A stretch of DNA of 64,000 nt, taken from the NCBI RefSeq assembly GCF_005239225.2, contig NC_133284.1, positions 3,749,770-3,813,769 on the forward strand, written 5' to 3'. Below are positions 34,669-45,229 of this stretch, one piece after another (position 1 is the stretch's first letter; every line of letters starts with the position of its first letter). A program made the position numbers and the translations under genes. This stretch comes from Populus alba (taxonomy: Eukaryota; Streptophyta; Magnoliopsida; Malpighiales; Salicaceae). Below the pieces are notes generated by a model that worked only from the letters and a program-made list of their open reading frames with translations, did no database searches and was not told where the DNA came from.

Positions 34669-35981
34669 GGCAGAATTTAAAATAACCCAAAAAAAGATTT
34701 AACTTCCTTGTTGACATGGATTGTTGTTCAATAGTAATATGTATGTATCTAACAATTTATTTTTTTCCCTTGCGAGCAATGGCAGTTCTAGGTGCGGCCA
34801 CTGGATTGTTGCTGCTGCTTGTTGGTATTTGGCGGTTATATAAACTTGTAAGAAAACGGAAGAACATTGAACTGAAGAAGAAGTTCTTCAAACGAAATGG
34901 TGGTTTATTGCTGCAGCAACAATTATCCTCAAGTGATGGAAGCATTCAGAAAACAAAAATATTTACTTCCAAGGAGCTGGAAAAGGCAACCGATCGTTTT
35001 AATGATAATAGAATACTTGGTCAAGGTGGCCAAGGAACTGTTTATAAAGGAATGCTAGCAGATGGAATGATCGTTGCTGTCAAAAAATCCAAAATGGTGG
35101 ATGAAGAAAAGTTGGAAGAATTTATCAATGAGGTCGTCATCCTTTCACAAGTAAATCATAGAAATGTGGTCAAGTTGCTAGGTTGTTGTTTAGAGACGGA
35201 GGTTCCTCTGCTAGTCTATGAATTCATTCCCAATGGAAATCTCTTTGAGTATATTCATGACCAGAAGGAGGAGTTCGAGTTTTCATGGGAAATGCGACTA
35301 AGGATTGCTACTGAAGTTGCTAGGGCACTTTCTTATCTTCATTCCGCAGCATCCATTCCGGTTTATCACCGTGATATCAAGTCTACAAATATAATGTTAA
35401 ATGAGAAGTTCAGAGCAAAAGTATCAGATTTCGGAACTTCAAGATCGATCGCCATTGATCAAACTCATCTAACCACTCATGTTCAAGGCACTTTTGGATA
35501 CTTGGACCCAGAGTACTTCCAATCTAGCCAGTTTACCGGAAAAAGTGACGTCTACAGTTTTGGTGTTGTTCTTGCAGAGCTCTTGAGTGGGCAAAAACCA
35601 ATTTCTTATGAAAGGTCGGAAGAGAGGAGAGGTTTAGCCACTCATTTTATTCTTTTGATGGAAGAGAACAAGATACTTGATATTCTTGATGAACGACTTA
35701 TGGGGCAGGACCGTGAAGAAGAAGTTGTCGCAGTCGCTAATCTTGCAAGAAGATGCTTGAACTTGAATGGAAGGAAGCGGCCAACAATGAGGGAAGTCGC
35801 GATAGAGTTGGAGCAGATTCGGCTGTCAAAAGGAGCTCTTCCTGCCCAACAAAGTAGTAAAGAACTTGAAAACATCCGTGATGGCAATTGGCATCCTACT
35901 TCGGTAACAATTGGCGATTTTAGAAATGGCACGGCTCCATCTTTGGATGTCCAGCCATTGATTTCTCACGAAACATGGTGA
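32598..35981 (+). CDS. Wall-associated receptor kinase, three exons
   Basis: Plasma-membrane receptor kinase of the WAK family, whose members bind cell-wall pectin and signal in growth and defence (family knowledge). Exon 1 (32598-33483) gives a signal peptide (about residues 1-25), the galacturonan-binding domain ([17 protein letters not shown]) and the WAK cysteine domain ending [15 protein letters not shown]. Exon 2 (33642-33755) gives a short EGF-Ca module, DIDECKI...[10 protein letters not shown]. Exon 3 (34777-35981) gives the membrane helix and kinase: [62 protein letters not shown]. All junctions are phase 1, predicting about 734 residues. The EGF module lacks its last two cysteines. 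The exon 2 donor (GTAATT) is weak and inferred. Exon 3 is nearly identical to the pseudogene at 8604. Confidence 0.82.
33642..33755 (+). other. Exon 2 of the WAK: truncated EGF-Ca module
   Basis: The acceptor CTGAATCAG precedes ATATCGATGAGTGC. With the last base of exon 1 this gives the EGF-Ca consensus D-I-D-E-C. Four cysteines follow the spacing of EGF-Ca, but the C-terminal CxC...C loop is absent and the frame runs into KAKITFL. GT at 33756 restores phase 1, and an AAG-GTAAAT at 33667-33675 is a tempting but out-of-phase donor. Confidence 0.6.
34625..34666. repeat. TA microsatellite in WAK intron 2
   Basis: An uninterrupted AT dinucleotide run of about 42 bases lies roughly 110 bases before the kinase exon. 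The equivalent intron of the pseudogene (near 8470) lacks it. Confidence 0.9.
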
Positions 35982-37060
35982 TTAAGGACATCCACGACAT
36001 TTATGTTCATTTGATTTGCATGAGTTTTAGACAATTTTATAATTTTCTCGTTGTATTTCCCTTCATCAGACGTTCCTAAACTAATAAAATAACATGTATA
36101 ATAATTAGTATTTTGTGCCTTGTGGTTGTACTATTTATGATCTCTCCTTGTGATTTTATCACTCCTTTGATTTTCTCAATCTCACCCCAGTACTCCCAAC
36201 AAAAGTTGCTCTAAATCCGAAAGTTGAAAGATTATATTTTAGATTCAGTCATAGATTTTAAATTTGGTCTATTTTGGCTCAGGCTTTAATTTAAACAAAA
36301 AAAAATATATATTAATCCTGTCAAGTTCAATCTAACTCGGCAAGATCAACACCAAGTATTCTTAAAAAAAAAAACAAAAAATGAAATAATATCATTTATA
36401 AAAAAAATTGATCAAGGATCCAATAATATGTATTTTTTAAAAATTAGACCTCAAATCAGGTCAAAGAACACTTGATCATTTGTGAATTAACAAATAATTC
36501 CTTATGTGAAGGATTCCAATTGTATATTTAGTGGAAACAACGGTAATGAAAGGTATATTAAGTAATATTCTAAAAGGTATAGAAAAAATATTATTTCCCA
36601 CACCATTAGTCATCAAGAAACAAATCATTGTGGATTAGTGTGATGATTTTTTTAATCCCTCTTCTTCTTTTTTTAATTGCACATATTTATTAAGGAATGC
36701 AAGATTCAAAGATAACTAAAATGAAAAACACAATAAAAAAAGATGTTTTGCTAAAATTGGGGCAAAACATATATTTTAGTCCCCTAACTTTTAAAATTAT
36801 AAGCTTTCAATCCTTAACAATTTATGAAATTCAGTTTTAATCCTAAATTTCATTTGTTTTATTTTTTTATCCTTGGTTTGAGAGAATGGCTGGATTTTCG
36901 TGGTAAAAAAAACAAAATCTCAGTTGAGATTGATACAAGAAAGAAACGAAACATGTCTCTTCTATCCCGGCCCAACCATATCCATCTTTTTTTATCTTGA
37001 GATAATACAATACACTAATTTAGTAACATGTAAATAAATTAAATTTCTTTTCATTTTATT
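35982..37060 (+). repeat. WAK 3' flank, reference copy
   Basis: This is the sequence after the intact WAK. The whole tract is shared in part with 9809-10320 and 15405-16220. It contains the presumed 3' untranslated region; no clear polyadenylation signal can be singled out among many AATAAA-like words. From 37060 to 37260 it is unique and AT-rich. Confidence 0.7.
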
Positions 37061-37261
37061 TTTCTCTTTCTTAAATTTCAAAACTATAAAAAGTACTAAA
37101 TTAGAGAGAACAGATACATAGGCTAGGCTTTAGCTGCTTAATTTACATAAAACACATAAATTCAAAATCTATTAGTCTTTAATTTTAAGTCATCATTATC
37201 AATTTGTCAAGAATATCTTTAATTGGATTTCCATTAGTTTAGCAAAAAAAAAGTCGAGTGC

Positions 37262-37407
37262 CTATGAATGCAAACTTGAATTAATGCAAAACAAATCAGA
37301 ATATAGAGCTACTCAAGGGGGAAAATATAAGCATAAAATCGAGGAACTTGGATTAAAAAGTTAAAGCAAAAAAAAAGAAAGAAGACGACGCTGAAAATAT
37401 TTTATAG
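37262..37407 (-). pseudogene. 3' flank of the second CAF1 copy, detached
   Basis: GCAAACTTGAATTAATGCAA through the GAATATTTT / AAATATTTT block matches 12582-12697, the sequence just past the stop codon of the intact CAF1. The coding part of this copy resumes only at 46172, so transposon sequence of about 8.8 kb lies inside it. The last quarter of the coding region is lost. Confidence 0.8.
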
Positions 37408-37411
37408 ACTT

Positions 37412-37988
37412 GATGCTTAGTCCACAAGGTCCCCAGTGGAGTCCTCATTCTGTCGCATGTGTGTGGCGTCACGGCGATCACCCACCACCTCTCATCATCA
37501 AGTGTGGTATTTCTATGTATTCTAGGAAGTATGGGGAGACAAAGAATTCTTTGTCTCTTAACGGTGAAAAAATGGAATGGGAGTCGCAACCTAGTATTCT
37601 GGTCACTAGGAATCCTAACTGGTCTCAGAGATCGGGTACAAAGACTGGTTGCGTAAAGGGAAGGTATTAGCACCCCAAATACGCTCTACCTAAGGTAAGC
37701 TGCATTGTTTTATTGTCTGATAAAAAATCTAAGGTCTTATCATGTTGGTCCGTCTATGGTTCAAGAAAAGCCCTCTTCGGTAAGGAGGTTCTTATCTTAT
37801 GGGGTAAAACCTAACTGTTCTAATGTCTATAAAAGAACTACCTTTTTAATATAGAGAATATGTTTTACGTATAAATTTATAATCCCATATATTAAAACAA
37901 AACAAAATATTTTTTGATTTTTTTTTGAAATATTGGTCGAGTTCTCGTGACTTTAATAAACTGATTATTAAAGCCAAAATACATGCTC

Positions 37989-38020
<32 letters not shown>

Positions 38021-40008
38021 ATATATATTGAAGTTTTCTTTGTTGTATGAAAATACCATATGATTTCTTTTTCTTTTTTAGCTTTGAGAGACTAGGTCGT
38101 ACGCATGAAAATAAAAATATATTTAAAAAAAACCCGGTTATTTTAATACTGAATTTGTATCTTTATGATATAAAAATACAGACCAATATTAATCAAAATG
38201 GCATAAAACAAATAAGCAGGGAAATCGCAATTTCTTTGAAAAAAAAAATTTTGAAACAAAAAAATTGAAATGAACTAAGCTGGACCCAACCCAATTGTGG
38301 GGGCAGGCCTATATTGACCCAGCTACAAGGCTGGACTCAACCTAGCCGCGTGGACTAGGTTGATGTTCCAGCTTTAAAATGAACTGGGCCGGACCCGACC
38401 CAATTGCATGGGCTGGGCCTGTATTGGCCCAGCTACAAGGATGGACTCAGCCCAGTCGCGCAGGCTGGGCTGATGTTCCAACCCAAAAGACAAAAGGGTT
38501 GGTTACTATGTGCAGCACAATAACCAGACAAACTTAAATAGCTAGTTACTGTGCACATAACAGTAACTAGATAATTAAGTTTCATTTGCTGCAGAACATG
38601 AATTGCTCACGTTCTGCATGCAAATGAAAATGAACAAATAAAAAAACAGTCGGGGAGGGGAGAAAGTTACCTAGAGGGGGAAAGCACGGTTGCGGTCGTC
38701 AGCGGTGGTGGAAGGTGGTGGTGGCAGCGGCGGCGGTTTTCCTTCCTTCTTTTCTGTCTCCTCTGTTTATCTTCTCAGCCCTCTCCTCTATTTCTTCGTG
38801 GCAATCAACGATGGTCAGGTGGTATGCTGCGGCGGTGGAGAGGAGGCATGGTGGCAGCTGTGGTTGTTCTCCGTTTATTTCTTCCTCTGTCACTTCCCGT
38901 TCTTCCCCGCTTCTTCGCTGGCTTCCCCTTCTCTCCTCTGTCCTAGTCCCTTTTCTCTCAAAAAAATCCTTCTGTGTTTCTCTCTCGGTCCCCTTCTCTT
39001 TTTTTTTCTTTCTCTCTCAAAAAACTGTATGTCTCTCTCTCTCTCAGTCTCCTCCCTTTTTTTTCTCCTCCCCTTTTTTCCTTTCGAGTTAGTATTTATA
39101 GGGGCAGGGGGAGCGAGGTCGACACTGCCCCATCCCATTACTGCCCATGCATGGGGCGCACGTGCCTCCTGCACTGCCACGGCACCGGCCGAGGTGGCCA
39201 ATGGAGGCGTCGCTTGCAGGGCACGACTTCTCTATCATCTCATCATGAGGCGGGTGGCGTCCGATTTTGGTTCTAACAGAGCACGTGAGAGGGAGAGGAA
39301 GAAAACAAAAAACTTATCTTCCCTTGCTGCATGTCCAGGGAAAGAAGAAGAAGAAACAGTGACGCCTCAAAACAGCACCATTTCGTCTCTTTCTCTCTCT
39401 CTTTTTTTTTGGTTTTGGAAATGCATGAAATGATGTCGTTTTACGCGTTTTTGCTTAAAACGTGCCGTTTCATTTAAATTTACGTGCGTTTTTCATCTTG
39501 GTCCTTGGTCTTAGATTTCTTCAATTAAGTCCTCGATTGGCCATCAAACTTCAATATGTATGCAATTAAGCCCTCGATTTGACAAAATCAACTCTAAAAA
39601 AATTATAATTTGACCCCAGCACTTTAATTTCTTCTAATTAAAACCTAAATTGACTTTAGAATCAATATTTCTTGCATTCAAACCCTCAATAAATTTAATT
39701 AAACCATCAATAAATTCAATTGAGTCCATAACCATCTGATTTTGTACTTTTCTTCCTCAAATAAAATTTTCTTAATCAATAGGGCTCTCACCGATCAATG
39801 ATATGCTGTCAAATTTCAATATTTGCATTTCTGAACCTCCTTAACCAATTTTTTACCACTTTTTTTTGTACTCTGGCATCCTCTTTTCACTAAAATATTT
39901 TTTTAATATATTATTTTTTATTATTATTCTTATTTATTTATTGAATTTTTTGTATTTTTTGTATTATTATTTTTTTATGCGGGGACCCAAAAATGGGTTA
40001 CAACAACA
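37412..40008 (-). mobile_element. Ogre-like LTR with adjoining primer binding site
   Basis: An LTR of about 2558 bp (37451-40008), beginning TGTCGCATGT and ending GGGTTACAACAACA on the plus strand, so the element points left. Immediately left, 37426-37450 reads GGTCCCCAGTGGAGTCCTC, the inverse of the family primer binding site. This was therefore a 5' LTR whose internal region was deleted after about 40 bases. It carries the CACTAG-containing block common to the family, three consecutive palindromes (38501-38628) and a GC-rich CT-laden stretch at 38680-39420. No matching 5-bp duplication was found. Confidence 0.82.
38501..38628. repeat. Three consecutive hairpins in the LTR
   Basis: The first (38501-38525) is imperfect, GGTTA...TAACC. 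The second has 11-bp perfect arms CTAGTTACTGT / ACAGTAACTAG (38542-38552 and 38560-38570). The third (38581-38628) pairs TTCATTTGCTGCAGAAC with GTTCTGCATGCAAATGAA, with one small bulge. They lie 1.05-1.18 kb from the element-3' end of the LTR. Confidence 0.88.
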
Positions 40009-41634
40009 ATGATCTTCACCGCCGGCGAGGGCAGTGAAGAGGGGAGGAAGTCGTTGCAGATCTCCCCTGTCGTTTTTTTTCCGGCGGCGCGTGAACCCAC
40101 GCGCCACCAGTGACGGCCGCACGTGGAGAAGACGCGTCGCCACTGTTCCTGCAGTACAGATGGCCTCCCCTGCAATTCTTGGATTTTTTTAGGGTCTATT
40201 TTGTAATTTTTACATGTTGGAATATGGATTTAAATTATTGTTAGTGGTTTTGTTTAATTTATGTTATTTATTTAACATGTACATATGGGTGTATGAGAAA
40301 AAAAAACATAATAAAAAGGGATGTGTGTGTGTTTGTATTTTTGTTTATGTATGTTATTGAATTATAAAATCAAAAAGACAAAAAAATTAATGTGTTAATT
40401 TGCATATGATCAAGTATTTTAGGGACAAATAAAATCATGTTGTATTTCCCATGAAAATATAAGAACATGTTCTTACATATTTTTTGGGATTTAATAACTG
40501 ATTTATTAAAGCCTTAAGAATTTGACTAATATGTGGTTTGTTGATTTTAATTGTGATTAACTGTAATGTTTGTATTTTTGACAAAGAAAATATAAAAAAT
40601 GTTTTTGTGTGTTGCATACGGCCAATACCCTAACATGTTTTAAATGTTTTTTTTTATTAAAAAAAGCAAACATTTGAAGTTTTGAAAATGTGTTTTCACA
40701 TGGATTTCTTAAACACAACAAAAATTATTTTCTTGTATAAACATGTTTGTAAAACTCCAAAGGGTATTGGCCAATATTCCAAAAAAATACAAAAATCTTA
40801 TTTTGGGGGGAATTCATCTATTATTTACTGTTAATATTTGGATAAAAAAAATCCTAAAAGGGAAGAATATCCAAAATATTATTGGGAATAACTTCTTATT
40901 ATTCGTTGTTAATATTTGGATAAAGAAACCCCAAGTGGTTAATATCCAAAAAACAATTCTAGGAATAATAAGTCACCACACATCCTTGAAAGAAGCCTTG
41001 ATTATAATTGAGGATATTTTAATTTCTGACTCCCCCGTTTACAAGTCGTGAGAGTATGAAACACTAAGGCAAAAATAGGCTTTTAAAGCGCCTTGAATTT
41101 CCTTAGATTTCTAATTTTTTTATCCCTCCTTGCGATTTACAAGTCGCAAAACTCTTGAAATATTAAGGGAAAAATGAGCTTTTAAAGCAGATGGAATCTC
41201 CTTGGATTTCTATCTTAGTAAATTTAGTCTGAATCAAACACAGATTTCAAGAGATCTGCATTGGCTCTCCTAGGCACTGTGTAGACATATCTAAAGGTAT
41301 GATCCATATCGGCCAAGGGTTTTTGCTTTTAGACTTTGAACCCAAATCCATTCATCATAGCAAACCTATCCTAGGAAACTTATTTAAGAGAACACCAACA
41401 CCATAGCAATTATAGGGCAAACCAAACACCATGCAACTTACTTTAGGTAGGGCGTACTAGAGGTGCTAATACCTTCCCTTTATGCAACCAATCCCTTGCC
41501 TTAGCATCTCTGAAAGACTGATTAGGGTTCCTAGTGATCATAATACTAGGTAGCGACTCCTTTATGCACAAATAAACAAAAAAAAAACCTGAAATGAATT
41601 GAGGGTTGCCGCGCTCCGCCTCGAGGGGGCGACA
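40009..41634 (+). mobile_element. Ogre-like LTR, 5'-truncated, plus orientation
   Basis: The 3' part of an LTR ends GGGGGCGACA at 41634, directly before a primer binding site. It matches 53500-55074 in blocks such as GTGTTGCATACGGCCAA, CCAAAGGGTATTGGCCAA and CCTTGATTATAATTGAGG. Its first 1 kb is missing where it abuts the oppositely oriented LTR ending at 40008. It contains a GC-rich hairpin (40086-40105). Confidence 0.85.
40086..40105. repeat. GC-rich hairpin in the truncated LTR
   Basis: GGCGCGTG at 40086-40093 pairs with CACGCGCC at 40098-40105 around a 4-base loop. The location corresponds to the hairpin zone of the other LTR copies, but the arm sequence is unrelated to theirs. Confidence 0.85.
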
Positions 41635-43183
41635 GGATGGCGACTCCACTAGGGACCTTTGGACTAGGCTTGATAATTTGTTCATTTATGTTATGTATTT
41701 GTTGTTCTCTGATTGCTATGAATGATTTACTTTGTTTAAAAGCTTTAGCATGCATCTTTACATTCTGTCATACATGGTATAGTCATGCATCATTTTATTA
41801 TTATTATCTTTTTGAGGGCACATACATTAAACTTTAAGTTAAATGGGGGATTAGCAGCTTGCCTTATGACTTGAGTCAGGGTTTAAGTTTGTGTAAACCC
41901 CAACTCTTTGCTGAGTGTTTAAACCAATAGTAATTGGTACACATGTCATTCCACTATCTGCTGAACCCCCATATTGCCTTTACGAGGGTGATCACTGGGA
42001 CATCAAGAGACCCTCTTTAGAGACCAAGTAGTAAACCTACCCTATGTCTCACATAAAGGAACTAGAACCTATCCTTAGGATGTATGCTCCATAATATCTT
42101 TTTGCATCCAAACAAGCCTAAGCTCAAAGCATCTTGAATCTCAAGACCTTCATTCAAAAGCTAGCCAAGGGAGAGATGTTCCAGAAGTGGGAGACCCAAG
42201 AAGCTCTATTGGTGTTCAAAATTTAATCAACAATGCTTGTTTGATCATGATATTATGTTGTTTACCTTTTTCACTTTTTTAAATCGAGGTTCCAAATGTC
42301 AATTGGATTTTATCCTTGTTTTTTTAGCCAAACTTTTCCTTTTAGTGAGATCATGCATTTTTAAAAGTTCATCTTTATGTTTTTACAATGCATTTACACA
42401 TCACTTTCCACTTTCAGGAATCTTGAAAGCAAATCTTCTAAAACAATACCTGCACTTTACACTGAGAATGAATTGCCAAACTTCAAAGAATATATAGTAG
42501 ATGTAGAAGAGGAAGAATTGGATGAAAATAACATTAGGGAATTCATAAAATTAATAGGACAACATGAACAAGCTTGGAAACACGCTAGAGAGGAACTTGA
42601 AACCATAGATGTAGGCAATGAAGAAATCAAGAGAGAGTTGAAGATAGGGACTTTGATCACCCCTAAAGAAAGAGAAGAGTTGATTGCACTACTCCGAGAT
42701 TATGTAGATGTTTTTACCTGGTCCTACAATGATAGGCTTGATTTGTATATGGTACCACTAGTAAAAGGATGCAAATCAGTTAAACAAAGGTTGAGAAGAA
42801 CCAATCCGAATAAAGGCAGAAATTGAAAACCAGTGGAACGTCGATTTTCTAAAAATAGTCAAGTATCCACAATGGGTGTCCAACACAGTTGTCGTGCCTA
42901 AAAAGGAAGATAAAATCAGTGTTTGGACTTTAGGGACTTAAACCGAGCTAGCTCTAATGATAATTTTCCTCTACCATAAATAGATGTATTGATTGATCCA
43001 TATATATATTCATTTATGGATGGATTTTCGAACTACAATCAGATGAAAATGGCACAATAGGATAAGAAGAAGACAACATTTGCAACATCATAGGGAACAT
43101 TTTCCTACAAAGTTATGATATTTAGGTTAATGAATGTTAGGGCCACCTACTAAAGGGCCATGGTGGCTCTATTTCACGATGCA
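41635..43183 (+). pseudogene. Internally deleted Ogre/Tat element: leader and decayed pol
   Basis: After the primer binding site (41638-41657) a leader matching 55097-55600 runs to about 42220. ORF1, gag and protease are missing, and the sequence resumes in pol. From 42418 the reading gives LITPKEREELIALLRDYVDV and SVKQRLRRTNP. After frameshifts come LDFRDLNRAS, FSFMDGF-like SFMDGFSNYNQMKMAQ, GTFSYKVM and AMVALFHDA, the start of a Ty3/Gypsy reverse transcriptase of the Tat/Ogre branch. The YVDD catalytic box is never reached. At 43183 the sequence switches to WAK kinase. AG at 42416-42417 after TCACTTTCCACTTTC is an intron-like acceptor, matching the intron known in Ogre pol genes. Confidence 0.82.
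41638..41657 (+). promoter_or_regulatory. Primer binding site (tRNA-Arg-like)
   Basis: TGGCGACTCCACTAGGGACC starts three bases after the LTR end. TGG complements the tRNA CCA end, and CGACTCC complements the 3' side of a GACTCC-type acceptor stem as in plant tRNA-Arg. Ogre elements are known to use tRNA-Arg. The intact version is at 55078. Confidence 0.75.
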
Positions 43184-43755
43184 AAATAGTGGATGAAGAA
43201 AAGTTGGAAGAATTTATCAATGAGGTCGTCATCCTTTCACAACTCAATCACAGAAATGTGGTAAGTTGCTAGGTTGTTGTTTAGAGACGGAGGTTCCTCT
43301 GCTAGTCTATGAATTCATTCCCAATGGAAATCTCTTTGAGTATATTCATGACCAGAAGGAGGGGTTCGAGTTTTCATAAGAAATGCGACTAAGGATTGCT
43401 ACTCAAGTTGCTAGGGCACTTTCTTATCTTCATTCCGCAGCATCCATTCCGGTTTATCACCGTGATATCAAGTCTACAAATATAATGTTAGATGAGAAGT
43501 TTAGAGCAAAAGTATCAGATTTCGGAACTTCAAGATCGATCGCCATTAATCAAACTCATCTAACCACTCATGTTTAAGGTACTTTTGGATACTTGGACCT
43601 AGAGTACTTCCAATCTAGACATTTTACCGGAAAAGTGACGTCTACAGTTTTGGTGTTGTTCTTGCAGAGCTCTTGAGTGGGTAAAAACCAATTTCTTATG
43701 AAAGGCCGGAAGATAGGAGAAGTTTAGCCACTCATTTTATTCTTTTGATGGTAGA
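43183..43755 (+). pseudogene. WAK kinase fragment fused to gypsy pol
   Basis: From about 43183 the sequence is WAK kinase exon: GTGGATGAAGAAAAGTTGGA, then the regions encoding [31 protein letters not shown] and [11 protein letters not shown]. It is very close to the genes at 8604 and 34777. It contains a one-base loss near 43262, a stop TAA at 43378, another after TTHV near 43575 and a further base loss near 43635. The N-lobe start is replaced by gypsy sequence, and the C-lobe is cut at 43755 by the next LTR. It cannot encode a kinase. Confidence 0.9.
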
Positions 43756-44472
43756 TGTCGCACGTGTGCGGTGTCATGACGAAAACATCCACCCTTCAAA
43801 TCTATCTCATACGGAAAATGTGGGGAGACAAGGAATTCTTGTCTTTTATTAGTGGAAAAATTGGAGTGGGAGTCGCCACCTAGTATTTTGGTCACTTGGA
43901 ACCATAACTGGTCAGAGATCGGGTACGGGGACTGGTTGCGTAAAGGGAAGGTTTTAGCACCCCAAATACACCCTACCTAAGGTAGGCTGCATTTTTTAAT
44001 TGTCTGATAAAATCTAAGGTCTGGTCGTGTTTTCTAATTGTTGGTTCATCTATGGTTTAAGAAAAGTCCTTCTCGATAAGGAGATCCTTATCTTATCGAG
44101 TAATTCTAGCGTCAACAAAAGAATTTTAATATCCGGATTACGTCTTACGTATAAGGTCGTAAACCCAGATATTAAAAGAAAACAAAATAATTTTTTTGAA
44201 ATTTTTGAAATATTGGCCTAGTTCTCGTGACTTTAATAAACTGGTTATTAAAGCCAAAATGCATGTTAATACATATTTTTGAATTTTTATTTTTTTGTGT
44301 GTGTGTGTGTATTTATGAAAATACAATATGATTTATTTTTTGAGAGACTTGGCCGTATGCATAAAAACAAAATTTTGTCGAAAAACGGGTATTTTAACAC
44401 TAAACTTGTATCTTTACAGTATAAAAATACAAATCGATGTTGATTAAAATACAGTAGAAAACAAAAAGCAGC

Positions 44473-44709
44473 ACCCCAAAGCTGTAGACATCACTCTTTG
44501 TAGTCATTTCATTTCTGTAAACAAATTCTGGAGCAAGGTACCCATATGTGCCACCTGCCATCATTGTTCTCTCATGCATCACTTCCCATGGCATAAACTT
44601 GGAAAGACCAACCCCCATTAAATGGGCTCCGAACTCTTCATCCAGCAGAACACTACTAGCACGAATATCCCGATGCACAACATGAGGCTTAACCTTGTCA
44701 TGTAAGAAC
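44473..44709 (-). pseudogene. Captured exon of a C-type-lectin receptor-like kinase gene
   Basis: The exon encodes FLHDKVKPHVVHRDIRASS, VLLDEEFGAHLMGVGLSKF, MAGGTYGYLAPEFVYRN and [12 protein letters not shown]. This is the catalytic-loop to subdomain-IX part of the conserved plant C-type-lectin receptor kinase (At1g52310 type, from memory); GAHLMGVGLSKF is characteristic and unlike WAK. The exon is open, with an acceptor (CTTGAACAG) at its start, and the sequence before it up to about 45000 looks like retained intron. No lectin domain or other kinase exons are present. It lies in an LTR in the same orientation as the element. It is a gene fragment, probably not a functional kinase. Confidence 0.82.
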
Positions 44710-45121
44710 CTGTTCAAGATATGTCCACATGCACAGGTGAGCCAACCGGATGACAAACAGATTATAGCAAATATATCACCGGAGAGACCAAAAATTCCTG
44801 AAAAGAGAACCAATCTATGGAATGCACAAAAGTTACTAAAATGTCTATGGAATCTAAAATCACAATCGACAAACGACTAAGCATTTCAAAAAATGTTTTA
44901 CGTTGTAAATGATTTAGATTGCATGTAATTTTAAAATGGCTGTCATGAGAAAGCAAGCATAAGCACCTTCACAATAGAACGTAATCGTGTCATTACAAAT
45001 CGACTTTAATAAACTTGTATTTTATTTTTTATTTTTTTGGGACTGGGCCCAGCCCGGCCCATGTGGCTGGGCTGGACCCAACTAACTTTCGCAGCTGGGC
45101 TGGGCCTGGCCAGCCCAGCCA

Positions 45122-45229
45122 GGTCACTGGCCCATGCCAGTGACCAGCCCATCTCCCCCATGCACGCGTAATATTTTTTACGCGTGCATGAACAGTGCGA
45201 AGGCAATTAATTTACCTTCGCACTGTTCA
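45122..45229. repeat. Three consecutive perfect hairpins in the LTR
   Basis: GGTCACTGG (45122-45130) pairs with CCAGTGACC (45137-45145). CATGCACGCGTAA (45159-45171) pairs with TTACGCGTGCATG (45178-45190). TGAACAGTGCGAAGG (45189-45203) pairs with CCTTCGCACTGTTCA (45215-45229). All arms are perfect, and the last two overlap by two bases. Allowing for the inserted kinase exon, they sit about 0.85-0.95 kb from the element-3' end. Confidence 0.93.

Noticed and set aside
38690..39433. Long plus-strand frame (247 codons) in the LTR
   Set aside because: Composition is Ser/Phe/Leu-rich from a CT-rich LTR tract. Overlapping frames on both strands are equally open and the sister LTRs do not keep the frame.
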